In this document: positions 40,601 to 42,111 of the stretch, in pieces
Numbering within the stretch: the first letter of the stretch is position 1
Layout: every line of letters begins with the position of its first letter
NCBI GenBank assembly: GCA_037178675.1
Contig: JAYMGJ010000253.1
Coordinates: 1-42,111 of the forward strand
DNA: 42,111 nt
Direction: 5' to 3'
Source of the DNA: Scleroderma bovista
Lineage: Eukaryota > Basidiomycota > Agaricomycetes > Boletales > Sclerodermataceae
The notes under the pieces: generated by a model
Seen by the model: only the letters and a program-made list of their open reading frames with translations
Database searches by the model: none
Told to the model about the DNA's origin: nothing
Position numbers and translations under genes: made by a program

Positions 40601-42111
40601 AACAGCTATAGCAACTTTGTACACTTTCTATATACTCCATACACTGATACGATCAGCATGGGCGTGGTTTCGTGTTGGCGACTATCCATCACTGCACGTT
40701 GGTAAAGGTAGCATAGCCGTCGTCGTTATCGTCCCAAGGTGTCGGCGCGGCAACGTTGCGGAGGTGGGTGGCCGTCGGGATGGACCGGCCTGTTCACCGA
40801 GGACCACGAAGGATGTTTTGGATGAGGGTTGGAGTGCTACACGGTTGAGAGCGAAAGGAAAACGCACCCCCCAAAGCGTCTCGCAAGCTCAACAGCCTCG
40901 TCCCTTGCAATGACGGTGGCTCGATTTTGCAACGCCAGCCGAGTCCGACTCATCGTCTGACACTACCATGCGCTTGCACTTGGTGGTAGGATTTGGTGTG
41001 AGCAGGGGGTGGGAGTCGTGGGACTGTCGAACACCAGATTAATTACTATGTTGGATTTGCTCATGCGCGTTGGCTATGAGGTGTCGACCAAGGAACACCG
41101 TCCACGGGGATAAGGTAAGACATACAGTCTGTATCGGTTTGGTGGAAACATCGTCGTCGTTCAACACATACATAATGTTTGATGGCTGCTGTGGGAACTG
41201 CGATTACCAATCCACTGCATCAACCCACCAACGCCACCAACTACGACCACCACGACCAACGCGATGACATCGACCACCGTCAATGTGGATGACGATAACG
41301 TGCCACCACCAACGCCGACGATCGCCGCAACCCATTCTGCAGCAAGCAGTACAATGACGATGACGGCCACACCGTCTGCAGCTATCCAGCGGAGATAGAT
41401 CACCCGCACCACCGTCATGCGCAGCAATGCCGACGCCGACGACTACCCTCCCTTTCCTTGTCACCTGTATACTACCTCCGTCTATAGTATTGCATGTAAG
41501 TTACATCACACTGGTATCTACATGGTAAAGATTTGGTTTATCGATGCTAATGTGTGAGCTAGCCTTCCCCTCAAGCAGAGACCCCCAATCTTGATCACAG
41601 TGACAGAAATGCTGACCATATCAGTATATGGAAATGTACAAAATTGCTATAACTGTTTCGGAAGCTTTGCCATGCCGCCATGCTCTTGGGTGGGTCACCG
41701 GATGTTTCAAGTTTCTTGCATTCGACTGACATTTCTAGGCACTCGTTTCAGCCTGGAATCCATGTTGTCGGGCAGATCTAGCGTGTTTGGACCAGCGGTC
41801 TATGCGTACGATCAGCGGCACCGGTATTGTGAAGTAAGTTGTTGTGTATCTTGCAGCCAGTGGCTTGAGACTTCCGCGTCGACGTCTCGATCACTCTGAT
41901 CGGACGGGGACGAGGTTTTATAAACCAAACCGGGACTATTTTGTGTGGTGGGTTTCTCGCTTGGCACGATTTGAAATGATAACCTTAATAGTCAAGTGAG
42001 TGTGCCAATCACGATCTGCAAAGCATTCTGAGTCAGACCTGACTAGATGTAACTTTGCTGATAAGTCGGAGGAATGGAGATGCGCAGAAGGTGATATGAG
42101 AACAGTCCAGC
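37621..42111. other. Right-hand region without recognised genes
   Basis: I find no domain or family I can name. Open frames with possible short introns exist: 38899-39165 followed by a GTAAGT donor, 39305-39694, 40533-40913 and 41591-41899. None shows a motif or convincing exon chain. Near 39600-39770 the words CTGTGGAATCAG and CCTTTCGC/CTTCCGC repeat once, suggesting a small decayed duplication. The region may hold remnants of older elements or real genes that I cannot recognise. Confidence 0.35.
41210..41460 (+). repeat. Low-complexity ACC/GAC-rich tract
   Basis: Irregular trinucleotide-like sequence (CACCAACGCCACCAACTACG and similar) with strong strand asymmetry of pyrimidines and purines. 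Minus-strand frames here are artefactually Val/Gly rich. Confidence 0.6.

Noticed and set aside
41161..41464. Val/Gly-rich minus-strand frames
   Set aside because: They are by-products of the ACC/GAC low-complexity tract.

Overview
The window looks like a transposon-dense accessory region of a mushroom-forming basidiomycete (Agaricomycetes). Evidence for this is the 46-65 nt introns with GT..AG borders, Tad/I-like non-LTR retrotransposons, a Plavaka transposase with its divergent partner gene, a KDZ-type transposase remnant beside a TET/JBP-type dioxygenase gene, and secreted berberine-bridge-like FAD oxidases. I saw no rRNA, tRNA, CRISPR array or bacterial feature. All homology calls are from reading the sequence; no database was searched.

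The backbone is a repeated block that carries a PIF1-like helicase remnant (minus strand) and a berberine-bridge-like oxidase (BBE, plus strand). Block A is 4.9-7.65 kb and resumes at 22.04-22.64 kb. Block B is 23.3-24.68 kb and resumes at 31.29 kb. Block C is 32.1-37.16 kb. Only the block C oxidase (35196-37157, six exons, 564-565 residues) is intact. Copy A has lost its 5' end and is split by a LINE. Copy B has a large internal deletion and is split in its last exon by a Plavaka-bearing segment.

Left end: LINE-1 (630-~4900, minus) has a gag-like ORF1 and an endonuclease/RT ORF2 and is cut near its 3' end by repeat family R1 (1-629). LINE-2 (7650-22037) entered BBE copy A and left a 15-bp target-site duplication and a poly-A tail. 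Its ORF2 is interrupted at about 10.05-18.42 kb by nested DNA. The nested DNA begins with a KDZ-like element holding two divergent spliced genes: an unknown 229-residue protein (11858-12642, minus) and a 407-residue TET/JBP-type 2-oxoglutarate dioxygenase (12813-14187, plus). A ~1 kb inverted minisatellite array with CpG sites and a KDZ transposase scrap follow. Then come a second R1 copy and a probable solo LTR.

Middle: 24684-31286 holds an intact seven-exon partner gene (643 residues, minus) and a divergent Plavaka transposase gene. The transposase is broken by a frameshift, a 545-bp hAT-type MITE with an exact 8-bp duplication, and loss of its C-terminus. From 37.2 kb to the right end I recognise no gene.

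The most interesting unit is the TET/JBP gene with its divergent partner and the adjacent CpG-bearing array, inside a transposon that sits inside a retrotransposon that sits inside a metabolic gene.
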